Shown here piece by piece: positions 8,108 to 16,283 of a DNA stretch of 64,000 nucleotides. A model generated the notes under the pieces. The model searched no databases. It was not told the origin of the DNA and saw nothing but the letters and a program-made list of their open reading frames with translations. Origin of the DNA: Phycisphaeraceae bacterium (GTDB taxonomy: Bacteria; Planctomycetota; Phycisphaerae; Phycisphaerales; UBA1924); contig JAHBXE010000001.1 in assembly GCA_019636625.1 (NCBI GenBank), positions 372,001-436,000 of the forward strand, written 5' to 3'. Positions within the stretch are counted from its first letter, which is position 1, and the number at the start of each line of letters is the position of its first letter. A program made the translations under genes and the position numbers.

Positions 8108-8855
8108 TGAACAGGTAGTTGAACCCACGAAGGAAGAAGTTCCCCTCCTCCGCCGCCTTGTGCCAGTTGCCTCGGGAGAGTTTCTGGTTGTGGCGAACCA
8201 CCGCGATAATGTCGATCGGACGGAACCGCTGGCGCATGATGGAGAACAGTTCGAACCCGATGGGCATGAAGGTTCCCGCGCCGCTGCCCGGCTCTCCTCC
8301 CTTTCGTTTCCGCCATGAGTCGCTGACATACAGGCCCATGTACCGGCGATCCTTGAGCACGCGCCAGCACTCGGCAATGACCCTTTCCATCGCCTCGTAA
8401 TACGACTTCCCGCCGTCCTCCCCGGCGGCGTCGAGCTTCCCGATGTCGCGTGGATCATCGGAGTAGTCAAGGTGCGTCGAGTAGGGCGGGTCGATGAATA
8501 CGAAGTCGGCCTTCGCGTCCTCGAGCGGCAGTTTCCGCGCATCGGCCCGGAATATGTCCGGCCGGCTCGGGGACAGGTCGTACCCGAGAGCACGACGCTT
8601 CAAGTCTCGCGCGACATCGATGGTCGTCCCGCTTCCGCACATTGGATCAACGACCAGGTCGTTCTCCCGCGTGTACCGCTGGAGCAACTGCCAGATGACC
8701 CAGCTCGGCGTGGCCCCCGCGTAGTCCTTGTCCCCCTGCATCCCTTCGCCGTAGTGCTGGCTCGGGTACTCCCACAGCGTCGTCGTGAAAATGCGCAGCG
8801 CGGGTTTGCCCTGCGGCTTCCGCCTCTCACCGGTCCTGCCGTGCTGCTGCTTCAT
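8082..8855 (-). CDS. Orphan N4/N6-type DNA methyltransferase
   Basis: 257-residue class I SAM-dependent methyltransferase. Motif I is VVDPMCGSGTT (about residues 68-78) and the catalytic motif IV is IDPPYS (about 121-126). The order I before IV, with a target-recognition region after, differs from the circularly permuted beta class. DPPY is typical of amino methylation of adenine or cytosine in DNA, although some RNA methyltransferases share it. No restriction endonuclease or specificity subunit is nearby, so a regulatory or housekeeping role is more likely than restriction. It follows nrnA by 13 bp on the same strand and is probably cotranscribed with ribF and nrnA. Convergent overlap with mnmA is 26 bp. 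Confidence 0.8.
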   Translation of the reverse strand: MKQQHGRTGERRKPQGKPALRIFTTTLWEYPSQHYGEGMQGDKDYAGATPSWVIWQLLQRYTRENDLVVDPMCGSGTTIDVARDLKRRALGYDLSPSRPDIFRADARKLPLEDAKADFVFIDPPYSTHLDYSDDPRDIGKLDAAGEDGGKSYYEAMERVIAECWRVLKDRRYMGLYVSDSWRKRKGGEPGSGAGTFMPIGFELFSIMRQRFRPIDIIAVVRHNQKLSRGNWHKAAEEGNFFLRGFNYLFIMKKEGAK

Positions 8856-8868
8856 GCCCGAGTCCCAC

Positions 8869-9942
8869 TCACGACTTCACGCCGAGCGATGCCAAGACCC
8901 GCTTCTTCGTCTCCGCGACGCTTGCGGACACCTTCGCGCCCGCCGCGCGGATGTGCCCGCCCCCTCCCAAGGCCTTGGCTGCGGCGTTTACATCCACCGC
9001 GTCCGGTCCTTCCTTGCTCCGCATGCTGACCTTGGTAATGCTGCCATCCCCCTCATGCACAAATGCCTCCGTGATCAGCACGCACACCTGCACCTTCTCC
9101 GCCGTCAGCGCCAGCTCGGAGAAACCCGCGGAGTCGGTGCTCGCGGCGTGGCAATCGTGAAAGTCCTTCAACGTCAACGTCAGCACCGCCACCCGATCCC
9201 TGTCGTGCAACTCCATGGATGACAGCGCCCGCGCCATCAGCTTCAGGCGCGAAACCCGGTCCCGTTGCTCAACAATCTGGTAAAGCCGCGAGTGGTGTAC
9301 GCCGGCTTCCAGCAAGTCCGCCGCGGTTCGCAGCACGCCGGGGGTGACGTTGGAGTGCCGGAACCACCCTGTGTCCGTCGCCAAACCCAGGTACAGCGGT
9401 TCGGCCACTTCCAGCGGAAGCTCCCGAAGGCTCTTTACGTTCAGCAGCAATCGGCACAGCTCCGCCACAGGCTCGCACACCGCCGCGGCGTTTCCATGTA
9501 TGACGCGCCTGGCGGCCACATCCGGATCGCCTTGTCGGTGGTGATCGACCACGGCCGCGATGTCCGTTCGCCGGAGCAGCCACTCCCGGACTTCGTGAAG
9601 CTGCGTCCAGCTCCCGGTGTCCACGATCAGCACCCCGTCCGGGTCTTCGCGGTTGTCGTGTTCAGCCCGGTTCTGCTCATCGATGAACCGGTACGCGGTC
9701 GGGCCGATCACGTCTTTCATCCAGTCGGGCAATGGCCCCCAGTACCACGGCACCGCCACCTCACGCCCCGGGACGCCGCCAAGCGCCAAGTTGATCGCCC
9801 GCGTCGCGGCGACCGAGGACCCGACCGCGTCCCCGTCCGGCTTGACATGCGTCAGCACGACCACCCGGCGGCAGAGGCGAAGCCACGTCGCGACCGCAGC
9901 GAGATCCGTGTTCGACGTCCAGGTGTGGGAATCGGTGCTCAC
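8869..9942 (-). CDS. nrnA: DHH-family phosphoesterase, NrnA-like (oligoribonuclease / pAp phosphatase)
   Basis: 357 residues. The DHH domain shows the Mn2+-binding motifs HVKPDGD (residues 32-38), IVDTG (107-111) and DHH (133-135); the C-terminal DHHA1 domain carries GGGGH (326-330), which contacts the substrate. NrnA-type enzymes degrade short oligoribonucleotides or cyclic dinucleotide products and dephosphorylate pAp; which applies here is not shown by sequence. The GTG start at 9942 was chosen because it overlaps the ribF stop codon as GTGA, a standard coupling arrangement, with GGAGGG about 12 bp upstream. It lies between ribF and the methyltransferase gene in one minus-strand unit. Confidence 0.85.
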   Translation of the reverse strand: MSTDSHTWTSNTDLAAVATWLRLCRRVVVLTHVKPDGDAVGSSVAATRAINLALGGVPGREVAVPWYWGPLPDWMKDVIGPTAYRFIDEQNRAEHDNREDPDGVLIVDTGSWTQLHEVREWLLRRTDIAAVVDHHRQGDPDVAARRVIHGNAAAVCEPVAELCRLLLNVKSLRELPLEVAEPLYLGLATDTGWFRHSNVTPGVLRTAADLLEAGVHHSRLYQIVEQRDRVSRLKLMARALSSMELHDRDRVAVLTLTLKDFHDCHAASTDSAGFSELALTAEKVQVCVLITEAFVHEGDGSITKVSMRSKEGPDAVDVNAAAKALGGGGHIRAAGAKVSASVAETKKRVLASLGVKS

Positions 9943-10862
9943 GCGGTCACGGCTCCCTCCGGCATGGCGCGCCGGCAATCGGCTTCAATTTGACGGATCA
10001 GAGATTCAACGGATTCAAACATCATCTGGTCACGAAGCCATCTCGACACCCGCACGCGAATCGGCCACCCATACTCCGACCAACGCGACACGTCCGGCTT
10101 TCCAAGCAGATGCGCTTCGAGCAGGCGGCTGACCCCTCCGAACATCGGCTTGGTCCCAACGCTGATGGCGGCAGGAACTTCGCGGCCATCTGGCAGAACA
10201 GCCCACCCCGCGTACACGCCGTCCGCGGGGAGCAGGCACTCCGTGCCGAGGTTGGCCGTGGGATATCCGAGTTGCCGCCCGCGCTGATCTCCCTTTACCA
10301 CGATGCCATCCAGCTCGTACTCGCGTCCAAGCACCGCCGCTGCATCCTTCACGCGGCCATGCGAAAGGAGCCATCGTGCGAGTGTGCTCGAGGCAGGAGC
10401 CACCATCCCGTCCGTCATCACGGCTTCGACGGGCGGGACAATGTGCACGGAGAACCCGTGACGAGTCCCGAGCTGCCTGAGTGTCTCGACGTCTCCTGCT
10501 CGGCCCTTGCCGAAGCGGAAGTCCTGGCCTTCGACGATCGCCACCGGATGCACATCACGAACGACGTGCTCGATGAACTCCTCCGGCGTGAGGGCGAGCA
10601 GCGCCGCCGACGGCTGCAGTCGAATCACCTCGTCGACGCCGCACTCGGACAGAAGCGCCGCGCGACGTTCGAACGTGGTCAGGCGAGCGGGCGCCGCCGA
10701 CGGCTGGATCCGCGCCAGCGGGTGCGGGTCGAACGTCATGGCGACCACGCGCGACGCCCCGCCACCACCCGCCGTTCGCGCACGGCGAACCAGTTCGGCG
10801 TGCCCGATGTGCACACCGTCAAAGTTCCCGATGATCACCACTGTGCCGTGACGCCCGTTCAA
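9939..10862 (-). CDS. ribF: Bifunctional riboflavin kinase / FAD synthetase RibF
   Basis: Makes FMN from riboflavin and FAD from FMN. The N-terminal FAD synthetase (nucleotidyltransferase) domain has GNFDGVHIGH at residues 12-21 and FDPHPLARI; the C-terminal riboflavin kinase domain has GDQRGRQLGYPTANL, which binds flavin and ATP. The start is uncertain: the frame is open to an ATG at 11009, but that would run into the putA promoter region. The TTG at 10862 gives a family-typical N-terminus and is preceded, 7 bp away, by TACGCT (10870-10875), matching the leaderless pattern of neighbouring genes. Overlaps nrnA by 4 bp. Divergent from putA. Confidence 0.88.
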   Translation of the reverse strand: MNGRHGTVVIIGNFDGVHIGHAELVRRARTAGGGGASRVVAMTFDPHPLARIQPSAAPARLTTFERRAALLSECGVDEVIRLQPSAALLALTPEEFIEHVVRDVHPVAIVEGQDFRFGKGRAGDVETLRQLGTRHGFSVHIVPPVEAVMTDGMVAPASSTLARWLLSHGRVKDAAAVLGREYELDGIVVKGDQRGRQLGYPTANLGTECLLPADGVYAGWAVLPDGREVPAAISVGTKPMFGGVSRLLEAHLLGKPDVSRWSEYGWPIRVRVSRWLRDQMMFESVESLIRQIEADCRRAMPEGAVTA

Positions 10863-10981
10863 GGGAGTTAGCGTAGGAACGGCCCGGCCACCGGGTGGTC
10901 CGTGAGCGGTTCTCGGGCCGTCAGCGGGTCCGGACTCACTCGTATACTTTCGCGTCCCTCCGCCTCTCCCCGAGCCACCAC

Positions 10982-13900
10982 ATGCCGTTATTCCCGCGGA
11001 AGCCGTCACGCAAGTCCGTTCCTCCCGTCACACCCGCACCTGTCGTGGTCCAGGCCATGACGGCGGGTTCGACGGATGTCGCGACCGAGGCCCGCATCCT
11101 TGAAATTGGCAAGGACCTTCTTCAGCGTGCCCGGGGCCACAAGACCGGCATGCTCTCGGCGAAGTTCTACTCCGATTGGCTGATGGAATGGTCCATGAAG
11201 GATCCTGGCTTCAAGGTCCAGATGTTCCGCTTCGTGGATGCTTTCCCGATGCTGAAGGGCGGCGACCAGATCTACGCCCACCTCACGGATTACCTCAGCC
11301 AGCCCGGCGTGTCCGTGCCACCCGTCATCGCCACCGCGCTCAAGGCTGGCGCCCTGGCCAAGGGCATGGCCTCGAAGGTCGTTTCCAGCCAGATCGAGGG
11401 CATGGCGTCCAAGTTCATCGCCGGGCACGACGCCGCCTCGGCGCTTCCCGGACTCAAGGATCTTTGGAACAACGGGATCGCGTTCTCGGTCGACCTTCTC
11501 GGTGAGGCGTGTGTTTCCGATCCGGAGGCGGACGAGTACCAGCGAAAGTACCTCGACCTCATCACGAACCTCCCCGAGCAGGTGTCGTCGTGGAAGTCGG
11601 AGCCGCGACTGGAGTCCGATCATCTCGGACCCATCCCTCGCGTGAACGTTTCGATCAAGATCAGTTCGCTCTCGGCGCGGTGCGACCCGATCGATTCGGA
11701 GGGCTCCATCCGCGACTTGATGCGTCGCCTCGAACCCATTCTCGAGACCGCGCGCGACAAGGGCGTCTTTGTCAACTTCGACATGGAGCAGTTCTCGCTC
11801 AAGGACCTCACGATCGAGCTGTTCCAGCGGTGCTGCACACGGATCAACTTCGACGCGGGTTTGGCCATGCAGGCCTACCTCAAGTCCGGTCTCGACGACG
11901 CCCGGCGCGTGTGCGACTGGGCCAAGTCCGCCAACCGCATCGTCAGCGTCCGCCTCGTGAAGGGCGCGTACTGGGACTATGAGACCATCAAGGGCGAAAT
12001 GAACGGCTGGCCCTGCCCGGTGTGGGGCACCAAGTGGCAGACCGACCTGAACTTCGAGCGCATGGCACAGGTCTTCCTCGACGCCTGCCCCCGATCGGGC
12101 AACGGTGGGGGGGTCAAGCTCGCGCTCGGCTCGCACAACGCCCGTTCCATCGCCGCCGCGCTGGCGGCGCTCGATACCCGCGGCCTCCCGCGAAACGCCA
12201 TCGAACTCCAGATGCTGCACGGCATGGCCGATCCGCTGAAGCACGCCGCGGCGGAACTGGGCCTGCGCATTCGGGAGTACGTGCCCGTGGGCGACATGAT
12301 CCCCGGCATGGCCTATCTCGTCCGGCGCCTGCTGGAGAACACGTCGAACGAGTCGTGGCTGAAGGCTGGGTTCATGGACAATGCCACGCCCGAGGTGCTC
12401 CTCGCCGCGCCGTCCGGGCCGGCTCCAAAGGCCGACCTCGCTGAAGTCGGCCCCGAGCGACACCAGCTTTCTCCCGCCATCGACGGCCTCGGGAACGGCC
12501 GCGCGTTTTTCACCGAGCCGTGTCGCGACTTCTCGAGAGCTTCGGTGCGCGAGACGTTCGCGTCAGCCATTGCCAAGGCGACGGTCCCGAAGGTTGCGAA
12601 CGACCGCACGCCAGAACACGCGGCGGACATGGTCGCCCGGGCCCACGCGGCGTTTCCGCTTTGGCGCGACACCGAGGCCGATGTTCGTGCCAGAGCGCTC
12701 CTGGCCGCCGCGGCCCGGATGCGGGCGCAGCGGGACGCTCTGGCCGGCGTCATGATCCGCGAATCCGGCAAGACATGGCGCGAGGCGGATGCCGATGTGT
12801 GCGAGGCGATCGACTTCTGCGAGTATTACGCCCGTCTCGCGATGCCGATGTTCTCCAGGCATCGGCTGGGCAAGTTCATCGGCGAACTGGACGAAGCGTG
12901 GTATCAGCCGCGCGGCGTCGCAGTCGTCATCGCCCCGTGGAACTTCCCGCTGGCGATTCTCTGCGGCATGACCACCGCCGCGCTCGTCACCGGTAACACG
13001 GTCGTGATGAAGCCCGCCGAGCAGACGCCGGGCATCGCTCGAATCCTGCATGACATCCTGATCGAGTCCATTGGAGAGGTCCTGGCAAGCCGGCCGCGTG
13101 AGAACCGATCTTCCCTGAAACCCGAGGACGTCGTCCACTTCTGCCCCGGCCCCGGCGAAACCACGGCCGCCGCCCTCGTCCGCGACCCCCACATCGCTCT
13201 TGTGGCTTTCACTGGTTCGCGAGATGTCGGCCTCGACATCCTTCACGCCGCGGCGCCTGTCTCTCCGTTTTCCACGCCCAAGCCGGCCATACCTTCCCAC
13301 ATCAAGAAGGTCATCGCCGAGATGGGGGGCAAGAACGCGATCATCATCGATACGTCCGCCGACCTTGATGAAGCCGTGCTGGGCGTGCGGCAGTCGGCGT
13401 TTGGCTTTCAGGGACAGAAGTGCTCGGCGTGTTCCCGCGTGATCGTGGTCGATCCGGAGGGCGAGAACGGCCCGGCGATCACCAACTTCTTGCGACGATT
13501 CGTGGAAGCAACCCGGTCGTTGACCATCGGCGACCCGCTCCAGCCGGGCACGGACATCGGTCCCGTCATCGACTCGGAGGCGCAGGCCAAGATACTGTCC
13601 ATGATCGAGAAGGCCAAGTCAGAAGGGTGCAAGCTCGAGTTGCAGATGCCGCTGCCTTCCGGCCTGTCCCGTTCCTACGTACCCCCGACGATCTTCTCAA
13701 AGGTCCGGCCTGAGCACACCATTGCCCGCGAGGAGATCTTCGGTCCGGTTGTGGCGGTGATGCATGCGTCGACCTTCGACGAAGCGCTGGCCATCGCCAA
13801 TGCCCCGGACTACAAGCTCACGGGGGGCGTCTTCAGCCGAATGCCCTCGCACCTTGAACAAGCCAAGCGCGAGTTCCGCGTCGGCAACCTGTACATCAAC

Positions 13901-14062
13901 CGAGGAATCACCGGGGCCTTGGTCGGTCGCCAGCCGTTCGGTGGATTTGGGATGTCCGGCGTCGGCTCCAAAGCCGGGGGTGGGGACTACTTGCTCCAGT
14001 TTGTCGAGCCGAGAGCGTCCTGCGAGAACACGCTCCGCCGCGGCTTTGCCCCAGAGCTTTGA
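10982..14062 (+). CDS. putA: Bifunctional proline dehydrogenase / L-glutamate gamma-semialdehyde dehydrogenase PutA
   Basis: 1026-residue enzyme oxidising proline to glutamate through delta-1-pyrroline-5-carboxylate. The N-terminal FAD-dependent proline dehydrogenase barrel carries LVKGAYWD (around Lys327) and a terminal RRLLENTSNES segment. The NAD-dependent aldehyde dehydrogenase half has the PWNFPLA cofactor segment, FTGSRDVG, EMGGKNA with the general-base glutamate, and the catalytic Cys814 in GQKCSACSR. No N-terminal ribbon-helix-helix repressor domain is present, so this is not an autoregulatory PutA. The ATG at 10982 follows a TATACT hexamer (10943-10948), implying a leader of about 27 bases without a clear Shine-Dalgarno sequence. 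proC, which catalyses the opposing step, lies 22 kb away. Confidence 0.95.
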   Translation: MPLFPRKPSRKSVPPVTPAPVVVQAMTAGSTDVATEARILEIGKDLLQRARGHKTGMLSAKFYSDWLMEWSMKDPGFKVQMFRFVDAFPMLKGGDQIYAHLTDYLSQPGVSVPPVIATALKAGALAKGMASKVVSSQIEGMASKFIAGHDAASALPGLKDLWNNGIAFSVDLLGEACVSDPEADEYQRKYLDLITNLPEQVSSWKSEPRLESDHLGPIPRVNVSIKISSLSARCDPIDSEGSIRDLMRRLEPILETARDKGVFVNFDMEQFSLKDLTIELFQRCCTRINFDAGLAMQAYLKSGLDDARRVCDWAKSANRIVSVRLVKGAYWDYETIKGEMNGWPCPVWGTKWQTDLNFERMAQVFLDACPRSGNGGGVKLALGSHNARSIAAALAALDTRGLPRNAIELQMLHGMADPLKHAAAELGLRIREYVPVGDMIPGMAYLVRRLLENTSNESWLKAGFMDNATPEVLLAAPSGPAPKADLAEVGPERHQLSPAIDGLGNGRAFFTEPCRDFSRASVRETFASAIAKATVPKVANDRTPEHAADMVARAHAAFPLWRDTEADVRARALLAAAARMRAQRDALAGVMIRESGKTWREADADVCEAIDFCEYYARLAMPMFSRHRLGKFIGELDEAWYQPRGVAVVIAPWNFPLAILCGMTTAALVTGNTVVMKPAEQTPGIARILHDILIESIGEVLASRPRENRSSLKPEDVVHFCPGPGETTAAALVRDPHIALVAFTGSRDVGLDILHAAAPVSPFSTPKPAIPSHIKKVIAEMGGKNAIIIDTSADLDEAVLGVRQSAFGFQGQKCSACSRVIVVDPEGENGPAITNFLRRFVEATRSLTIGDPLQPGTDIGPVIDSEAQAKILSMIEKAKSEGCKLELQMPLPSGLSRSYVPPTIFSKVRPEHTIAREEIFGPVVAVMHASTFDEALAIANAPDYKLTGGVFSRMPSHLEQAKREFRVGNLYINRGITGALVGRQPFGGFGMSGVGSKAGGGDYLLQFVEPRASCENTLRRGFAPEL

Positions 14063-14154
14063 CCGGGGTGGACCGTCCATGGTTCTCCGGGAAACTCCTA
14101 CCTACCTGTAACCCAATATCCGCACAGTCTTTGCGCCTTTCTGACGCGCAAGTC

Positions 14155-14182
14155 TTGAAACCTGGCCTGAGGTGTGTACCCT
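14155..14182 (+). promoter_or_regulatory. Predicted promoter of the small exported protein gene
   Basis: TTGAAA at 14155-14160 and TACCCT at 14177-14182, separated by 16 bp, resemble a vegetative -35/-10 pair. The predicted start near 14189 gives a leader of about 90 bases that contains two hairpins. The -10 match is moderate. Confidence 0.45.
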
Positions 14183-14203
14183 TTTTGACTGAAAGAGAAG
14201 GGT

Positions 14204-14277
14204 GCCGAGCCCGGAGGGAACGCCCGAATGTGAGAGGGCGGGGTCGGCGGAAGCGAAAGAGAGAGGAACTCAGTTCC
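14204..14277 (+). promoter_or_regulatory. Structured 5' leader with start-proximal hairpin
   Basis: The leader can fold into a nested stem: GCCGA (14204-14208) with TCGGC (14244-14248), CCC (14210-14212) with GGG (14241-14243), and an inner GCCC (14222-14225) with GGGC (14236-14239). A second hairpin, GGAAC (14265-14269), loop TCA, GTTCC (14273-14277), ends one base before the ATG and includes the purine-rich ribosome-binding region. I do not recognise a known riboswitch class. Translational control or RNA stability is a possible role. Confidence 0.45.
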
Positions 14278-14278
14278 T

Positions 14279-14650
14279 ATGGATCGCTTGAGAGTCATCG
14301 CCGCGGGTGCCTGTGCACTCGGGTTGTTAGTGAGTCCTGTACTTGGTGACGATGCCAAGTGCCCTGCGAAGCGCACCGACGGATGCACCGGGCATCCCTG
14401 CCCCTTTGGCCATTCAGAGCTCCGCTTGACCGGCCCCACGGCGGCGGATCTCGTCGGGCCCCCGGCCCCTGTTCTCAGCCAGTCATGGTCTGTCGAGACT
14501 CCGGCGACACACCGGGTTCGTCCGGCTTCCACGCAACCGATGGAGCCCCGGATCACATCTGTTCCTGTCGCGGTGGTCGTCGGTGGGCTGCTGATCGGGT
14601 CGTTGGGCATCACCCGACAGGTTCGTCGCAGCCGCGATTCGCGGGTATGA
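14279..14650 (+). CDS. Small exported protein with C-terminal membrane anchor
   Basis: 123 residues of unknown function. A signal peptide (MDRLRVIAAGACALGLLV, cleavage near LGD at residues 22-24) is followed by a cysteine-containing stretch with four Cys within residues 27-41 (CPAKRTDGC...CPF), a proline-rich linker, and a C-terminal hydrophobic segment (residues 96-113) ending in basic residues RRSRDSR. The signal-anchor layout resembles surface proteins sorted by C-terminal tripartite signals, but no LPXTG or PEP motif is present. Purine-rich AGAGGAA lies about 10 bp before the ATG inside a hairpin. The gene ends 1 bp before a convergent lipoprotein gene. Confidence 0.6.
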   Translation: MDRLRVIAAGACALGLLVSPVLGDDAKCPAKRTDGCTGHPCPFGHSELRLTGPTAADLVGPPAPVLSQSWSVETPATHRVRPASTQPMEPRITSVPVAVVVGGLLIGSLGITRQVRRSRDSRV

Positions 14651-14651
14651 A

Positions 14652-15266
14652 TCACCGGCCGGTGAGTTTCTCAAAGACCTCCAGGGCCACGCCCGACAGG
14701 TTCGGGCGATTCTGCAACCGTGAGATGGCCTCGGAACGCTCTCCCTCGGCGGCCAGGATCGCACTGGCCAGTCCATCGTGGTCGGAGTAACGCGTCCAAT
14801 AGGGCTCGTTCTGCCACCGCTTTCCGCCGCCGAAGACCAGCGACCGAGCTTCAGACACGCGCTGGTTGGCGAAGGCCTCTTCGCTTGCTCGGAACGCAAG
14901 GCGTCCCACCTGCATCCAGAAGATCTCGTGCTCACCTCCAGTGGGCAGCGTGCTTTCAAGCTGCCTCGTGGCGTCGAGTACGGCGCCGGCAAACTCTGTC
15001 GCCGCGCGGCTGGCCGCGGCATCAGGAGATAAACCCGAAGAACCGGCCGCGGCGGATTCGAGCCTCTTGTGGGCAGCATCGATCGCGTTGCCGATTCCGA
15101 ACTTCTTGGCCCTGAAGCCGGCAACGATGTCGGCGGCCATGTCCGATCGTCCGGTGGGAGATCCTGCTTTGGCGGCGATTTTGTCGAGCGGGCCAGCGCT
15201 GTCCCTCTGGCAGCCAATGGCCAGCACAAGCAGCGTCATGGCGACGATGCGGAGCAGAATTCTCAT
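14652..15266 (-). CDS. Predicted lipoprotein
   Basis: 204 residues. The N-terminus is a type II signal peptide with a lipobox LAIGC, the lipidated cysteine being residue 19, so the protein should be membrane-anchored outside the cytoplasm. The mature part is mostly helical and alanine-rich, with a possible repeat-like helical hairpin region (residues 60-140); I do not recognise a family. There is no Shine-Dalgarno sequence; TATCGT (15272-15277, read on the minus strand) ends 5 bp before the ATG, fitting the leaderless pattern. lspA, which would process the signal peptide, is at 33.7 kb. Confidence 0.7.
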   Translation of the reverse strand: MRILLRIVAMTLLVLAIGCQRDSAGPLDKIAAKAGSPTGRSDMAADIVAGFRAKKFGIGNAIDAAHKRLESAAAGSSGLSPDAAASRAATEFAGAVLDATRQLESTLPTGGEHEIFWMQVGRLAFRASEEAFANQRVSEARSLVFGGGKRWQNEPYWTRYSDHDGLASAILAAEGERSEAISRLQNRPNLSGVALEVFEKLTGR

Positions 15267-15304
15267 GCCCCACGATACCGGGCGGGACTGGCTTGGTTGA
15301 GCAA

Positions 15305-15892
15305 TCAGTGGACGAGGTTGGTCGCCGCCTCGATCGCCTCGACCACCTGCCGGACCTGGAAGGGCTTCTTGAGGAAGCTGTCGAAGCCCATGCCTCGGAG
15401 GCCCTGTGCCTGCCCGTCGGTGAGCTTGCCGCTCATCGCGACGATCCGTGTCATCTGCAGGTTATCGTTTTCGCGGACCACCTTGGCGACGCTCCGGGCA
15501 TCGCCGGACCCGCCATCACCGAGGTGGATGTCCAGCAGCACAACGTGGGGCTTGAAGCGTTCGCATTCCATTCCGGCCTCGAAGGCCGAAGCCGAAACTT
15601 TGACTTCGTAGTTGGTCTGCTCAATGAGGACCTTGGACAGGACTGAGGTGACCTCGGTCTCATCGTCGACGATCAGGACGCGCGTCCGGCCGGATGTCAT
15701 GCCGTCCATGGGAATGCCGTGGGCCCGCATGAACTTGATCAACTCGGACATCGGGATCCGCCGGTCCTTTGAGCCGGGGATGCGGTACCCCCGGAGCGAC
15801 CCCGAATCGAACCACTTGGACACCGTTCGGGGTGCGACATTGCAGATCTTGGCGACCTCGCCGGTGGTCAGGACGTCTTTCTCGATCGGCAT
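15305..15892 (-). CDS. HTH (excisionase/MerR-like) - receiver domain response regulator
   Basis: 195 residues with an unusual domain order. A small winged-helix DNA-binding domain of the excisionase/MerR type comes first (residues 7-55: LTTGEVAKICNVAPRTVSKW, then GYRIPGSKDRRIP), followed by a CheY-like receiver domain (residues 70-190). The receiver is intact: acidic pair Asp76-Asp77, phospho-acceptor Asp121 in LLDIHL, Ser154, and Lys176 in FLKKPF. Most response regulators have the receiver first. The ATG at 15892 follows GAGGTGAG with good spacing. No histidine kinase is adjacent. It is divergent from the exported HEAT-repeat gene, with a 391-bp region between them. Confidence 0.85.
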   Translation of the reverse strand: MPIEKDVLTTGEVAKICNVAPRTVSKWFDSGSLRGYRIPGSKDRRIPMSELIKFMRAHGIPMDGMTSGRTRVLIVDDETEVTSVLSKVLIEQTNYEVKVSASAFEAGMECERFKPHVVLLDIHLGDGGSGDARSVAKVVRENDNLQMTRIVAMSGKLTDGQAQGLRGMGFDSFLKKPFQVRQVVEAIEAATNLVH

Positions 15893-16061
15893 CGTCTCAC
15901 CTCGCACGAAACACAGGGGTGGCCAAGTTGCAGCAGTCCGCCCGGCGCAACGCAAGCGCCGGCCGCACTTGTTTCGGTGCGATGCGGTCCGGCCTTGACG
16001 ACTCGAACGCCTATCCAGTCGAAGTTTCGGTTCTAGGACGCGTGATTCCGGGAGGAGCCCC

Positions 16062-16089
16062 GGGGGGGCCGGGGAAGCGGGATCCCGGG
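16062..16089 (+). other. Possible G-quadruplex motif
   Basis: Four G-tracts lie in a row on the plus strand: G7 at 16062-16068, G4 at 16071-16074, G3 at 16079-16081 and G3 at 16087-16089, with loops of 2, 4 and 5 bases. This fits the G3+N1-7 rule and sits 54 bp upstream of the -35 element of the HEAT-repeat gene. Formation in the cell is untested. Confidence 0.35.
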
Positions 16090-16142
16090 CGGTCCTGATA
16101 AGCGAAAGGGATTCCTCGGGGGGCGAATGGTCTGGGGCGGGA

Positions 16143-16172
16143 TTGACACTTATCGTTCCGCCCCTGTAGATT
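16143..16172 (+). promoter_or_regulatory. Predicted strong promoter of the HEAT-repeat gene
   Basis: A consensus TTGACA (16143-16148) and TAGATT (16167-16172) are separated by 18 bp, the best -35 match seen in the window. The predicted start near 16179 gives a leader of about 105 bases. Confidence 0.6.
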
Positions 16173-16283
16173 GACAGGGTTCGGGAGACAGACAGCATCC
16201 GAACGCCCGGGTAGGGCGTATGGTCCGTATTCCGCCGCGGGTCCTTGGGGTCCGTGTCGCCGCTGAGTGTGCAGGAGTTGATC

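Larger units (their letters stand above)
15893..16283. other. Intergenic region between divergent HTH-receiver and HEAT-repeat genes
   Basis: A 391-bp stretch without a supported gene. It holds the leader and presumably the promoter of the minus-strand regulator, a G-rich tract at 16062-16089, a strong plus-strand promoter at 16143-16172, and a leader of about 105 bases before the GTG at 16284. I see no RNA gene in it. Confidence 0.6.

Noticed and set aside
8082-8855. A restriction-modification or other defence locus
   Set aside because: Only a methyltransferase is present; no endonuclease, specificity subunit, translocase or other defence gene is nearby.
14279-14650. An LPXTG or PEP-CTERM sorting signal on the small exported protein
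   Set aside because: The C-terminal hydrophobic segment and basic tail are present but neither sorting motif precedes them.
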